DNA from: Entoloma clypeatum
Taxonomy: Eukaryota > Basidiomycota > Agaricomycetes > Agaricales > Entolomataceae
Length of the DNA: 64,000 nt
NCBI GenBank assembly: GCA_963565915.1
Contig: OY751495.1
Location: 1,922,001-1,986,000, forward strand
Direction of reading: 5' to 3'
Shown one piece after another: positions 22,876 to 33,939 of this stretch; the first letter of the stretch is position 1, and each line of letters starts with the position of its first letter. A program made the position numbers and the translations under genes. The notes beneath the pieces are model-generated. The model had not been told where the DNA came from, did no database searches, and saw only the letters and a list, made by a program, of their open reading frames with translations.

Positions 22876-25800
22876 ATGCCTCCTCCGCCAACAGACTGTG
22901 AATCAGAGTCAGACCTCACCGAGATCGCGTCCGACGACGACGACGGCGACAGCTCGGAAGACGACGAGGTTCCCCTTTCAAAGTTCAACAAACGTCCACC
23001 CCTGACACCTGCCCTGTCCACCACTTCCGCTCTGACCACCACCACCATCAAAACCATTAACACCCGGCCGTCTACTAAACAAGCCACGGCCAGAAGCCAA
23101 GACAAAGAGAGGGGTGTTAGGGGTGCGCGCCTCAGCCCGCCTAACAACACCCAGCGCTCTACCCAGTGGCTACACCGTGCGCACCCCTTCTTTCACCCCT
23201 CTTCTTTCATCTCCTCACTTCTACCCAGACCAGCTCAGGAATGAATGGATTGACGTCAACCCCGAGTACCAAAGAGGTTAGTCTGCATTTTCATTTACAC
23301 TATGTTCTTTTGACCTTTGATTCTTTACTTTAGACGTCGTGTGGAACGAGCTAAAGCAAAGCAACCTCATCAATTCTTTGATAGAAAACTTTTATATCCC
23401 ACCCATCGTATTCTGTCCGTCCTCTTCACCTTTCCATGCTTTCCGTCCGTTCAACCTGCGACAGCTGTAAACCGAGCACAGGACGACACCCCAGACGTCC
23501 GAGTATGCATAGATGGGAAACAAAGACTAACTTCAATTCAACTGCAAGTCTACCTTTGCCTCTTCCTCCGATAGTTGTGCTAAATCGGCGTCACCTTAGC
23601 TTCATGGATGGTTATGTCCGTGTTTCCTTCTTCCTCATCCTTCTTTATCTAATCACCTGCATCGCCCTTATCACAATCCCATCAGATTGCTTGTGAGTTT
23701 CATCTGTCCTTGACATGCTGTCATTGGTTTCTGACTATCACTCGACCCTTTTAGACAGAGATTCGTAGGTGCTTCTCCCCTTTCTCACGACTTCTTTCCT
23801 CAAAAATTCGCAGTGTAACTCGTAAAAAGCTATGGTACAAGAACCTTCAAGGCAAAAGGGGAAAACTCATGTCAATCGCTCAGAAGGAGCGCTTCGATGC
23901 CCAGCTCATCATGTGTTCTGAATACGAGGGACTGTCCGCCCACGACGAGCGAGAAATATTCCAAGTAATGCTTGTTTTGATTTCTCCTTTTCTTTCGCTT
24001 ACGACGTCTGACAGCGAGTACAAATGGGAGTCACTTTGACTCCTGCAGGTAAGCCTGAAATCTCACGTTTTTCTTGACAGTTTCTAAATCTGTCTTTAGA
24101 GCGATTAAAAGCCATCAACGGCGGAAACGCAGATTTAGTCCGGGAGATGGTCAACAGAATTCCAACCCATTTCAAAAAGCTCCTGCCATGGGAAAAAGCA
24201 GGACGGGAATTCCTCTGTCTCGCCCGAGTGTTTTTCATCATCAATGACAACAAAGCCCTGCCAGAAGAGCCCACCATCACACGTATCGAAACCTTCCTTC
24301 AAGACGGGGGGGCGGCACCCAAGAATAGGAAGCTGGTTTTCGACGTTGTGGATACCTTCTGCCATCTTCTACAGAACCCCAGTTTGAGACAGCCGTTCAG
24401 CCATGGTGACGAAAAGATCTCCCGCGTCGAGTTGGTGATGGCCTGCTTCCTCATCCATGTCCATCGGAAGAAGCTCTCCCTAGAGAAGCTTTCTGAGGCG
24501 GTCAGGACAATGCGAGCCACCGTTCGTCCTGGGAAGGACGGAAAGGAAGACAAGAAGTTTCAAAGGGCACTCGCCGAGTTCGTGGCAAAGACAGTCCCCA
24601 CCCTGAGGTTCACATGGATCATGGACGACCACCCCGCGGCGAAAGTCGTTCAGGGACCTGTCGTACAATGTTCCGTTGCGGGACCGAGTACTCTGTCACC
24701 CCCTGCCGCTCCTGTGACGAAAGCTCCAAACCCAGCAGTTCCCTCCAAACGAAAGCGCGTCCAAGAAACAGGCGATGAAGATTGCGAAAAGCGAAGCAGA
24801 CCAGCCAAGCGTTCTATGATTGCGGACGACCTTGATTCAGTGATAATCGAATCTTCCCGGCCGCCAACCAAGACGCCAGCAGCAAAAGCGGTGGTTGGGA
24901 AGAAGATCCGAACCGCTAGCGCCGTCCCCCGTGGCAAAGCGAGCGCCGCAACGACCACTGTCAAAAGGCCCATAGGGACGAAGGGCCAGTCTGCTTCAGG
25001 TTCTAGCACGGCCACCGCTGCCGCCCCACGTGTAGCAAAACCCGCTGTTCCGGCGCAGCCTTCCGCCCCCCAGCAGGTCGGCGTAAAGCCGCCATCCAAA
25101 GCACGACCCACCACCGTGGCACCCTCCTCCGCCACTGCAGACAGGCCAGTCGCCTCTCAGAAACCTACCGCTACTCCACACCGCCCTGAATCGACGATGC
25201 TCACCCCGCCGCTGTCCTCTGGAGGATCGGCGTCGCCTGCGTATCACCTGAACCAAGGCCGAGGTCCACCGGCACCCCCTTCGCGTCCTATGAGTGTAAC
25301 GCCTTCAGCCGCATCAGCATCGGCACCGGCTCACAGACCCGCTCCCCTCCCCATTACCCACAATGTGACTTTTGCCGTTAAGACAGAGAGAAGCTCGCCT
25401 GCCGTAAGTGGCGTAGGTGCCCGTTCCACCAGGCTCGCGGCTGTGCGCAAGGCGAAGGAACAAATCGCGTCAGGAGAGAAGACGACAGATCCAAGGACAC
25501 GCCTACCGCCGCCTTTGCTCCCCGCGTTTGTCCCGTCTGTGCCCTCGTCTTCTTCGCAGGTGGACAGGGAGGCGCAGTTGCAGATGGACGTAGACATGCT
25601 AGACGCCAGTCTTGGGTTGTCGTCGGCGCAGCCGCGCAGACGGGACGGGGGTGAGGTTTTGGACGGGGCTGCGCCGATTGGGAGGAAGAATCACACGTCG
25701 CCTACTCACCAACCTCCGCGACAGATCGCCATCAGCGTTGATACGAATGTGCATCCGTACCGCGGGCTTCAGCGTAGCGGCAATGAAAGCAAGGCTACTC

Positions 25801-26171
25801 TCGCATCGCAGTCACAGTCATCGTTCTATCAGACACCCCTCTCCAGCAGCGCCAACGTTGGTCCTAGTGCAGCACAGCAGCAACAGCAGCCCGCACGGTC
25901 ACTCCGGAACAGCCCCGTTGCGACTTCAGCCCCGACGCCTCCTCTTCCCCCCGCCAAAACGTCCGGCGGGCCCCTGTCAACACACCCCCGGAGGTTGTCG
26001 TCGGCTTTCCCGCCTGTCAGCGCGAGTTCGCTGACACAGCAGCATAGAGGTCGAGATATGCCGGTGGCCGCCTCGGCATCGTCGTCTTCGGGGCGATACC
26101 ACCCTTATCCTGCGAGGGCAGACTCGGAAAGACACCGGGAGCCGGGGCAGGGGTCGTATCGTGGGTTGTGA
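22876..26171 (+). CDS. DUF262 (GmrSD/ParB-like fold) protein with long disordered tail
   Basis: The N-terminus (from 22,876) is acidic and Ser/Thr rich. Then comes a DUF262 domain: VNPEYQRDVVW at 23,229-23,340, ENFYIPPIVF, DVRVCIDGKQRLTSIQ at 23,505-23,540, FMDG, and TRKKLWYKNLQGKR near 23,820. In bacterial GmrSD and related DUF262 proteins the (D/E)xQR-type motif DGxQR acts in nucleotide hydrolysis or nuclease control. Exons read: 22,876-23,113, 23,229-23,276, 23,334-23,414, 23,465-23,543, 23,600-about 23,615, a poorly defined short exon near 23,690-23,770, then 23,820 onward to the long last exon ending at 26,171. The intron after 23,543 starts GCAAGT. A helical domain (about 24,100-24,640) is followed by some 500 residues rich in S, P, A, T with basic patches, probably disordered. 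Fungal DUF262 proteins of this layout have no known role. Identification rests on motif memory; middle exons are uncertain. Confidence 0.72.
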
Positions 26172-26641
26172 TGTTTGCGCTGCCTTCGCTTGTGATCTTT
26201 TTTTTTTGCTTTTCTTCTTGCTTGTTTACATTCTCTGGAGGGAGGGGAAGGAAGGTACTCTGTGGAGCTTGTGCCCCACGTTTACTATTCTATAATTTCC
26301 CATCGTTCCCCTCTTCTTGTATGTACACCCCATCTCCCTCTTCATGATACATCTTGCTCTCATGTATGGTGATACTTATCTCTCTTGATCTTTATACGAC
26401 CTCACGATCATTTGAAACGCTAACCATCTATCATATATTGTAATAAAATTATATACTACAGTGCTCTAAAATTCCTATAAGTATGTTCGTCGTATGGATT
26501 CTTGTTTACAGTGAAAAGAACATCGACTTGATAGCTAAGAAAAAATCAATGTGTATGTACCAAAAAAAAAATCCAATGAGAGGTTTTGAGAAAAAATGTA
26601 CTGTATGCAGGTATGCCACGAAAGTCCAGGGGTTTTTTTGT
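26172..26641. terminator. 3' regions of convergent DUF262 and F-box genes
   Basis: About 470 AT-rich bases between two convergent stop codons. AATAAA occurs at 26,442-26,447 on the plus strand, about 270 bases after the DUF262 stop, and could serve as its poly(A) signal. No gene is seen. Confidence 0.45.
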
Positions 26642-28606
26642 TCACGCGCGTTTCCACACGACTCCGGAGAGTAACCTGACCGTCTGCAACGACGGACAGT
26701 GTTTTGACCATAGCTGAGACTGGGCATCGTCCCGTTCTCCTGCGGTGGGAACGGGAAGAGGCCGCTGCGTCTCAGCCGGAACAACATCGGGCGAGAAGCG
26801 CAGTTGCAGGTTGAAGAGGTCGTGAAACCTTGGCAAGATGGTGTTGAGGACCTTGTACAAAGCCTGTGAAGATCCCCAAAAGTCAATTGAATTTTTTTTT
26901 GAGGGGAGATGATCCATGTACGTAAACGGACTGACCTGATCTGCACCCTCTGTCCCATCTGCCAGCTCCACGTCAAGTTCCATCAGCTTTGGAGCATCAC
27001 CACCACCACCTCCCTTTTCACCCTTTCTCTCGCCCCTACCACTGGAGCGCGCGTTGTTGAACAACACAGCCCCCGCCGTGAGCACCTTGCCCACCGTCCG
27101 CCTGTCCACCGCCGGCCCAAACCTGAGCGCCAACCGCGCGAGCCCCAACGAACGCAGATCGTTCATCAAGGTCGAGGGCCGAAGCCCGGTGTACAGCGTC
27201 TCGTTGATGTTGAGCGTGATGTCACGCACGGGCCGTGTTGACATCGTGGAATGGATCAGTGAAGTGATGATGGACGGAGTCGCGGCGATCGTCGTCAAGG
27301 ACGGGAGCAGCGTGGGGGAGTAAAGGGGTCCGAGCTCAGGGGGTGTGTCTGGGACACAGGGAGGCAAGCTTGGGGATGCAGGGGCGGAAGCGACGTATGC
27401 CGGCGTCATGGCGCCGAGGACCGTATCCGACGAGACGGCACTGTTTCGGTTTTGAACGCCGTTTGAGACGTCGAGGTGCGTGGGCGGGGGGACCTTGTCC
27501 ATGAGATTTGGGAGCGCAAGGTGTGTGATGTTGGTTTGGCCGTCCAGCCATGTGAAAAGCTGCGTCTTCTCGACGGCGCACATGGAAGGAGCGAGGAATG
27601 TGATTTTTTTGAGGCCGAAAGCGCTGTGGTGTCGCAGGAATATGGGGTCAAAGGAAGGCAGAACGAGAGAGGTAACGCGGGTCATGTTTTGGAAAGTGAT
27701 GGTGAATATCGCGGTGAGGGCAGGGGAAAATGAAGGTGCGAACAATGGGGGAAATGACGGACTGTGTAGGGTAGAAGCACCCGAATATGGGGGGAAGAAT
27801 GCAGGCCAAGTGTGGCATTCCAATGTGCGCACGAGGTCCGCCAAATCTCGACGATAGGCAAGCAAAGTGACCAGATCCTCGATTTGCGTGGGCTGTAGTG
27901 TGCGAAAGTCCAAGTGGTCATACAAGACGATCCTCGCCGTTCTGCAGAATTCGCGAGAAGTACGAGCAAGATACCCAATGTCGTGACGAGGAAGGAATCC
28001 GAGAATTCCGAGTAGGACTTCGTTGGGAAGTTGTGGTACAACAACCGAGGTGGCCACATCCGAAAAGGGTGCTGAGAAACCTGTCTTCGTCTTCAAGATT
28101 CCGTGCGGACGCAACATGTTGGGCGCGCTCACGGTCCGCGACCTTTCGTACGCGCTCTCCGGGGCGACATAGAAAGGAGATGTCTTGTCAATGGGGGTAA
28201 ACGGCGACGGCGGCATGGACCGGTTGGACGAGAAGGAGACTGAGCGTCCGAGCCCGCTGGGGCGGCGGATATCGTCTTCAGAGTCTTCAGAATCCGTGAA
28301 GGACTGGGTATCGGTAGTGACTTGCCACCGGGAAGACGCAGGGCGGTCGATGATGATAGGAGTGACTCTAGTACCTGGAATGACTGCCTCCTCTGTCGGT
28401 CCATCTCTTACATGTCGTTTCTTGCGGTGGGAAAACAGGTGCGAAACGTGCTTCATGAGCCTGGCAGAGGTCCTGCCATTGCTACCGGCGTGCTGGGCTT
28501 TCGATTCAACAGCAGGCGGGAATTTCGGAGGGAATGCTGGAAGAGGTTTGGGCTCTCGACGGCTAAGGAAAGACATGAGTTGGACTCGGAGGAGGTGTCG
28601 GGGCAA
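26642..28606 (-). CDS. F-box protein
   Basis: A 654-residue minus frame. The first 200 residues are polar and probably disordered (SR/PS-rich, with HRKKRHVRDG). An F-box follows near residue 205: VPQLPNEVLLGILGFLPRHD, then YLARTSREFCRTARIVLYDHL, as in fungal F-box proteins that link substrates to SCF ubiquitin ligases via Skp1. The rest contains LDFRTLQPTQIEDL and leucine-spaced segments as in fungal LRR-type F-box proteins. Positions 26,864-26,935 look like a 72-nt intron (GTCAGT...TTCACAG) that happens to stay in frame, so the spliced protein is probably 24 residues shorter. The real start may be the second ATG at 28,576 (MSFLSRREPK). No target can be named. Confidence 0.75.
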   Translation of the reverse strand: MPRHLLRVQLMSFLSRREPKPLPAFPPKFPPAVESKAQHAGSNGRTSARLMKHVSHLFSHRKKRHVRDGPTEEAVIPGTRVTPIIIDRPASSRWQVTTDTQSFTDSEDSEDDIRRPSGLGRSVSFSSNRSMPPSPFTPIDKTSPFYVAPESAYERSRTVSAPNMLRPHGILKTKTGFSAPFSDVATSVVVPQLPNEVLLGILGFLPRHDIGYLARTSREFCRTARIVLYDHLDFRTLQPTQIEDLVTLLAYRRDLADLVRTLECHTWPAFFPPYSGASTLHSPSFPPLFAPSFSPALTAIFTITFQNMTRVTSLVLPSFDPIFLRHHSAFGLKKITFLAPSMCAVEKTQLFTWLDGQTNITHLALPNLMDKVPPPTHLDVSNGVQNRNSAVSSDTVLGAMTPAYVASAPASPSLPPCVPDTPPELGPLYSPTLLPSLTTIAATPSIITSLIHSTMSTRPVRDITLNINETLYTGLRPSTLMNDLRSLGLARLALRFGPAVDRRTVGKVLTAGAVLFNNARSSGRGERKGEKGGGGGDAPKLMELDVELADGTEGADQVSPFTYMDHLPSKKNSIDFWGSSQALYKVLNTILPRFHDLFNLQLRFSPDVVPAETQRPLPVPTAGERDDAQSQLWSKHCPSLQTVRLLSGVVWKRA

Positions 28607-30139
28607 TTCAAGCTTCGGCCTTCACAAAAAGTTGGAATTTAAGTAGAGAATTGAACAACGAGTGGACCCTTTTGTGTGTGTCTCCGGCATAGGTCCATCT
28701 GGCCTTGGTTGGCAACCAGATTTCGTCATTTACATGATCATCGACCCTGATAGATACAACTTGCAGGGCTGACAAGAGAAGCGAATAAACACAGTTAGGA
28801 GGCCAGGAACCAGCACCTCAACCTATAGTCCTACTACAAAACGACCCAGCGACGACGAATCGGAAGGGTGAATGTAGCAGACGTTTCTACAATCAGGTCC
28901 TCCGCGCAACTTGAAGCTCCAGGCACAAGCACGATTCCCAACTACGAGACCCAAGAGCTCAAAAGGTGACGGAGCAAACTTTGGTTAAGCAAGAAACCAC
29001 GTCAGTTCCGTCTACCAGCACCAACGCTGCATCCACTCCACAAAGCAAGTTTCTTCGGCTCACCGGGCAACAGGGGAATCCAGGTTCTGCTACATGTGGC
29101 GTATAGAGGGTCAAACAGGGTCCTTGAAATTCATATGGTGCACACACGCGTTCGCATGAATGCCATAAGTGAGAGCAAACCCTCAGAACCTCAGCGAGCG
29201 CCTATCGATACGCAGATAAGTTGGAGCAGGAGCGATGAGTCTTATTGTAACCAGAGGGCAGCCGCCAGCACCACCGAAGGGGGCTACACAAAATACTTGG
29301 GTTTGAACTGAAGCTAACTGACGAGTTGGTGGCGGCGTATCCAGGTGACGTAATTGAAAACTTACACATGTGCTTCAAAGTGGCATGTACAGGAGCTGCG
29401 CGCGCCCATATGGGCGCGTTTCATTTGCGGCTTTAATGAACCTTCAGATAAGTACTTACACTGCACACGAGAAACTGGCGAGACGTACCGATAATTTTAA
29501 ACGATGGCTAACTTCCTGTAACATGATCTCTTCAGCATCGATAACCGAGGGAAAGACTGTTGCGGGATGTATTATTATGTGAGGCAAGCGCAACAGTGGT
29601 GCTAGTTGGCCGCCAGACGACAACCATGACAACAGGTCACATAGAGAACGCGGTCGCACGCGCCAAGCTCCGAAGACAGTGCGTAGTATCATCATTGCAT
29701 CGACCGAACGGGATGGTTTTCATCAGCTTGCGTAGTTCCATGAAGCGGGTCTCCCCTACCTAGTGAGTTTCACATCATTCTCATTAGCTCCTCCACTCTA
29801 ATCTCAATGCATACTTCATGATAGTGAGAGCTGGTGGGCGTACGCCACAGCTTGAGGCCAACAAAATTGCCAAAAGGGATCAAGCAAAGTTGAAGAAATA
29901 TGTAAGGGTCGCCACTGCTGATAGTATATCTGGGTCAGACACTTCACACAGATGGCTATCGCTGTGTGTTGAATAAGTGGGATGTGCAATCTGTGAAAGA
30001 GGGGAAATGCTCGTCTCTCCTGCCAGGAATTAGGTCCTCGGCCTAATCCACATTCGCGAATTTGGTCGCTGACCTAATTCCCCAAATTCGCAGGTGCTAA
30101 TTAGCAAAATAGCCCCAAACACTTTTTTTGGGTCATCCG
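28607..30139. other. Boundary region between gene-rich and repeat-rich DNA
   Basis: About 1.5 kb after the F-box gene start. It should hold that gene's promoter. Short open frames (for example around 28,960-29,100 plus) have protein-like composition but match nothing I know. From about 30,000 the composition turns AT-rich and mobile-element sequence begins. Confidence 0.35.
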
Positions 30140-30865
30140 GAGCATCAGAAAAATGGGATGGTTAGGATAAGGCCTTAAAAAATGGAAAATATCTCAAATA
30201 TATATCAGTCTTATATATGGAAAGATAATCCCAGATAATCCACCTGTGTGTTGGCAAAATTTGCAAGGCCTGCCAGAGTTGGATCTTGTGTCAGAGTGGC
30301 ATAATATGATCCAACCTCACCAGATGTATGATGCAGTTATCTGTGTTGATAAGATTGATTTATTGTTGCCATCAAAGCACAGTGACAAAATATTATCTAG
30401 CATTATAATTTGATCTGAAAAAACATATAAAAAGTCTTTACTTCTTTGTTGCTTATTTTCTCATACATGATAAGTTAACTAATGTATCTCATTTCTCATG
30501 GCTCTTAGTTGATCACACAATTATCTCAAATTTATCACACACTTATCACACAATTCTCTTTAGGCAGGTAATATACTGACAAACTGTTTTTTGCTTTTTG
30601 TTCAGTCCAGGGTTGTGGCTGTGTCACAAAACATTTTAGTTTGAATTTTCACTGCTCAACAACACACTCCTTTCATATTTCTTCATAAGCTACATAGATT
30701 AAATTTTACAAGGAATGCATTAGATAGTATAAAGTAGTGTTTCTTTATGGTTAGATATATTTCATAAGCTGTTGCAATACAGATCTTGATAAACAAGAAA
30801 ATATCATGCTGATAATTGATGATAAACCCCCATCAAGGTTGATGTATCCAGGTCAGCTGATGATT
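30140..30865 (+). repeat. Left arm of a 0.7-kb inverted repeat (partner at 58,800-59,550)
   Basis: The whole segment reappears inverted at 58,800-59,550 with modest divergence. Shared landmarks include ggttaggataaggc / ccttatctaacc at the outer end, the block around 30,241-30,345, gtgtgataagtgtgtgtgat-like tracts, and atatcatgctgataat at the inner end. AT-rich, without a long frame. The family is not recognised; it could be a non-autonomous element or the end of a larger one. Confidence 0.7.
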
Positions 30866-31911
30866 CTATGTCTTCTAAACTAGTATAATCAAGCTTCCCA
30901 AGTGCCCCACTCGTCCGCGCCAGGCGCCATTGCTGCTGTGTCTTGAGTCTGATCATTGTCGCTGCTGTCAACATGGATTGATACCGCAGACTCATTCTGT
31001 CTGGCCCCAGCCTGACCATTCTTGACTCAATCAGCCAGGATGTGGATGTATCGATCCAGCTCGAACTGCTCCGCCAAAGTGAACTGACCTTGTGGAGCTG
31101 TTGACAAGTGATCTGGTAAGCCTTCATCCAGCCGTTTCAACGCACCTGCAGTGTCAGGTTCTAACTTGTCCTCACTTTTGTGAAGATCTTCAACCTCATT
31201 TGAAAGCAGCAGGAGTTCGGTGAGCTATTCATGGGTTAATTTTTTCCATGGCTTCCTTGGCTTCTGCAACAGTGCGTCCCTCCACATACTTATCACTGTA
31301 CTCAATTTTAAGCAAGGTTTGTATGGTGATACCAATGTTTTTGATGACTGGTTCCTTAGACAGGATGGTGGGCTGTCCATCTTGAATCCCAAGCCTCTGC
31401 GATTGGATGCAAAGAGGGTTTGGGTTGGACATTACCACAGCCATTCTATAAACAGTACCAGGTTTGGAAAGCTGCGCGGCCTGCCAAATTAATAAGTTCA
31501 TCAATCATACATTCCAACCAGTGAACGTACCAGTGCATTATGGGTTTTGAAACATTTCTGTGCTGATTGAAGTGCTTTATCTACCCACAGATTCCAATAG
31601 ATCAAACCAGGGAACTTTTGAACTGCCATCTCCAGAACAGTGCCGAGAGCTTGGATTCCTTCACCTCTTTCTGAAATCGGAAATGTACCATTGTCTCCCC
31701 AGGTTCTGAGTCAAAAAATAATGCCTTCCAATGCCTTGTTCATTGCCACATCTTCACCTTCATCGTTGATATCGTCAGGGTCTGGTGAAAATGATCGGAA
31801 CATGTCGGTAGGTGAGTTTGCCATGGAAAGAGGGAGTGAGTTGGGCAGATTGCTCAGATAGAGCTTCAAAGTATTGAGTTTTGGTGCTCATCAGGCTACT
31901 GATAACAGAGG
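30866..31911 (-). pseudogene. Interrupted repeat with a degenerate minus-strand frame
   Basis: The minus strand has a broken frame with pieces at 31,229-31,504 (ending EAKEAMEKINP) and at about 31,640-31,900 (a MSTKTQYFEALSEQSAQL-like start). It is cut at 31,911 by the insertion of a gypsy element and its flank continues at 38,472. The coding family is not recognised. Stops lie between the pieces, so it is inactive. Confidence 0.4.
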
Positions 31912-32281
31912 TGTTACGGACTAACGACTACAGACGTATACGCTTACCTTTTCACTTTTACTCATCGGCCCCCGCTTACACATATCGTATTATACTTTAT
32001 TTCCTTTAGTATACTTCGCTCCCGCGCTGACTCGCTTTCCGCAGCTGTCTGACTCATTCCGCAGTCAGCTTACTCATTAGTGCATAGCCTTCCGCAGTCG
32101 CCTTACTCATGCGCACTGCCTTCCGCAGTTACTGACTCATTCGCTACCACTCATAGTCAGTACTATATAAACCTCATGTACCATAGCTACATTCCTTAGA
32201 TTTAGCAATCACATTGCTCTTCGCCTTTCCATCTTCCTGCATACTCTGCCCGAACCTTGGAACGGTTTGTTACGCATAACA
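31912..32281 (+). repeat. 5' LTR of chromovirus copy 1
   Basis: 370 bp. TATATAAA at 32,164-32,171 is followed 34 bases later by AGATTTAGCAA (32,198-32,208), a plausible transcript start. That 11-mer is the exact reverse complement of the segment just after the LTR (32,284-32,294). Confidence 0.93.
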
Positions 32282-32283
32282 AG

Positions 32284-32294
32284 TTGCTAAATCT
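32284..32294 (+). promoter_or_regulatory. Primer-binding site of self-priming type
   Basis: TTGCTAAATCT, starting three bases after the LTR end, is complementary to AGATTTAGCAA at the inferred 5' end of the element RNA. This is the arrangement of Tf1/sushi-type elements that prime minus-strand synthesis with their own RNA instead of a tRNA. Confidence 0.7.
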
Positions 32295-33070
32295 CGTTAG
32301 GTTCGCCCAGAGCGAAGAGAGCAACTACCAGACGAGTCAAGACGTCGCGCTTCTTTGAAGACTTCACCAGTAACCCATTCAGCACGCCAGAAGCCCGACA
32401 GGAGGAGCTAAGTCCTCGAGACAGTATCGATTTTACGCTTATCCAGCAGTACATCGAATCGGAGATCCGTCGCATCCTACAGCAGGTGCTTGACGAAGAA
32501 CTAGACAACGACGAGCATCGCCCCCACGGCGAGATAGCAGAGAGCATCCATCTTGCTCGGCAACACCAGATCGCGCGTTACAATGCCCGACAGAACGAAC
32601 TCGAAAGCTTTCGCGTTCAAGAAGGACCTCAGACAGGTCGGATCACAGAGATCAGAGAGTTTATCGGTGTTCAGACAACCGTTATCAGAAGATTGATTAG
32701 GACGCTCACGTCGAGACGTCCCAGAGCCGCATCACCACGTCTTACTCGAAGCAGCAGATCTACGCCCACTTCACCACTGACGAGCAACAGACTGAGTACA
32801 ACCGTTGGGCACGAAATGAGAGACTTGACCCCTTCTCGCGACCAACAGACGCGCAGGAACAGAGATTCCTTAGAGATCTACAGAGGAAATACCCCGAACG
32901 TTTTGCCACCGATTCCGCCGACGAGTCCCCTGACGAATTTACTTTTGACTCCGCGCAGTCAGATACCGAACAGACGCCTAGAACAGGGACTGATTTTCAA
33001 CCCCTACCTGTATCCCGAACCCCATCTTCATCCCAACAATCCGACACCTCTCCTACTCCGCAGGTTCTAG
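32291..33070 (+). other. Leader open frame without ATG, overlapping gag
   Basis: One frame is open from 32,291 to 33,070 and contains no ATG start before the gag region; the first usable start-like codon is GTG at 32,486. It encodes an acidic-basic helical stretch (LDEELDNDEHRPHGEIAES, then ARQHQIARYNARQNELE) and then runs about 110 residues antiparallel in content to gag, in another frame (RLEQGLIFNPYLYPEPHLHP). Copy 2 keeps the same frame apart from a TGA. It may be a fused part of Gag reached by frameshifting, or a non-AUG leader. Confidence 0.4.
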
Positions 33071-33072
33071 AC

Positions 33073-33939
33073 ATGGCAGAAGCACCGACAGTACAAACAA
33101 TGGATACATCCAAGATCATCAAAGATCCTGGGATGTTCAAAGACAGACACACCTTCGACGAGTGGTGGAAAGCCACCAAATTATACATCAGGTTCCAGAA
33201 GGGCCTGTCCGACGATCAGAAGATTCTTGCGGTGTTATCCCGCATGATGGAAGGGTCTGGTAAACACTGGGCCAGCAACAAGTTAGACGACCTTGCCACC
33301 GATGGCGAGAACATCACCTGGTTAGGGTTCTCAGACGACATCGCTACGCGATTCTCTATTGCCAACAAGTCGGCAGCGGCCAAGGCGAGACTGGAAGTCC
33401 TGAAACAGGAGAAACGCACCATTGACGAATTCTTGGACGAATTCGAAGAGCTCTTGAAGCTGTCAAACCTTGGCAAAGAAACTGGGAAATACATCCTGGA
33501 AAAGAACGTCAACCGCAGAATTTCTGAACAAGTGGCTAGCGATGGCAAGACGTACACTGATTACGCAAAGGAGATCCGAAACAAGGGACGACAGATGGAG
33601 GGACATGCATTAGTCATCCGAGGGGGTGGCGACACACGCACCGGATCGGGCACCACTTATGGTGGTCAAGGCAAAGCCATGGAGATCGACAAAGCAGGAG
33701 TAGCCCGTTGCTACAACTGTCAGCGCTTTGGTCACCTTGCCAAAGACTGCAAAGCCCCAAAGAAGAAAGATGGTCGTAAGTGTTTCAACTGCGACCAAGA
33801 AGGACATATCGCGCGCAACTGCCGCAAGCCGAAGAAGAACTCTGGAAAGATTAGGAAGGTGTCTGATGGAGATACCGATGATGATGAAACCATCACCATA
33901 GAGACCGATGAGAAGGATTTTCCCGAAGGGTCCGATTAA
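33073..33939 (+). CDS. Gag polyprotein, chromovirus copy 1
   Basis: Structural capsid/nucleocapsid protein. Copy 1 reads MAEAPTVQTMDTSK..., a capsid-like region with DEWWKATKLYIRFQKGLS and EEFLDEFEELLKLSNLG-type helices, then two CCHC zinc knuckles, CYNCQRFGHLAKDC and CFNCDQEGHIARNC. Copy 2 shows that the full gag starts earlier (MSYSKQQIYAHF); in copy 1 the equivalent ATG, at about 32,738, is ACG, although the frame is open upstream. Thus the first ATG now is at 33,073. The frame ends at 33,939 and pol lies in the -1 frame, overlapping. Confidence 0.85.
   Translation: MAEAPTVQTMDTSKIIKDPGMFKDRHTFDEWWKATKLYIRFQKGLSDDQKILAVLSRMMEGSGKHWASNKLDDLATDGENITWLGFSDDIATRFSIANKSAAAKARLEVLKQEKRTIDEFLDEFEELLKLSNLGKETGKYILEKNVNRRISEQVASDGKTYTDYAKEIRNKGRQMEGHALVIRGGGDTRTGSGTTYGGQGKAMEIDKAGVARCYNCQRFGHLAKDCKAPKKKDGRKCFNCDQEGHIARNCRKPKKNSGKIRKVSDGDTDDDETITIETDEKDFPEGSD

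Noticed and set aside
33900..33939. Slippery heptamer for -1 frameshifting at the gag-pol overlap
   Set aside because: gattttccc does not fit the X XXY YYZ rule in the gag frame, so the mechanism cannot be named.
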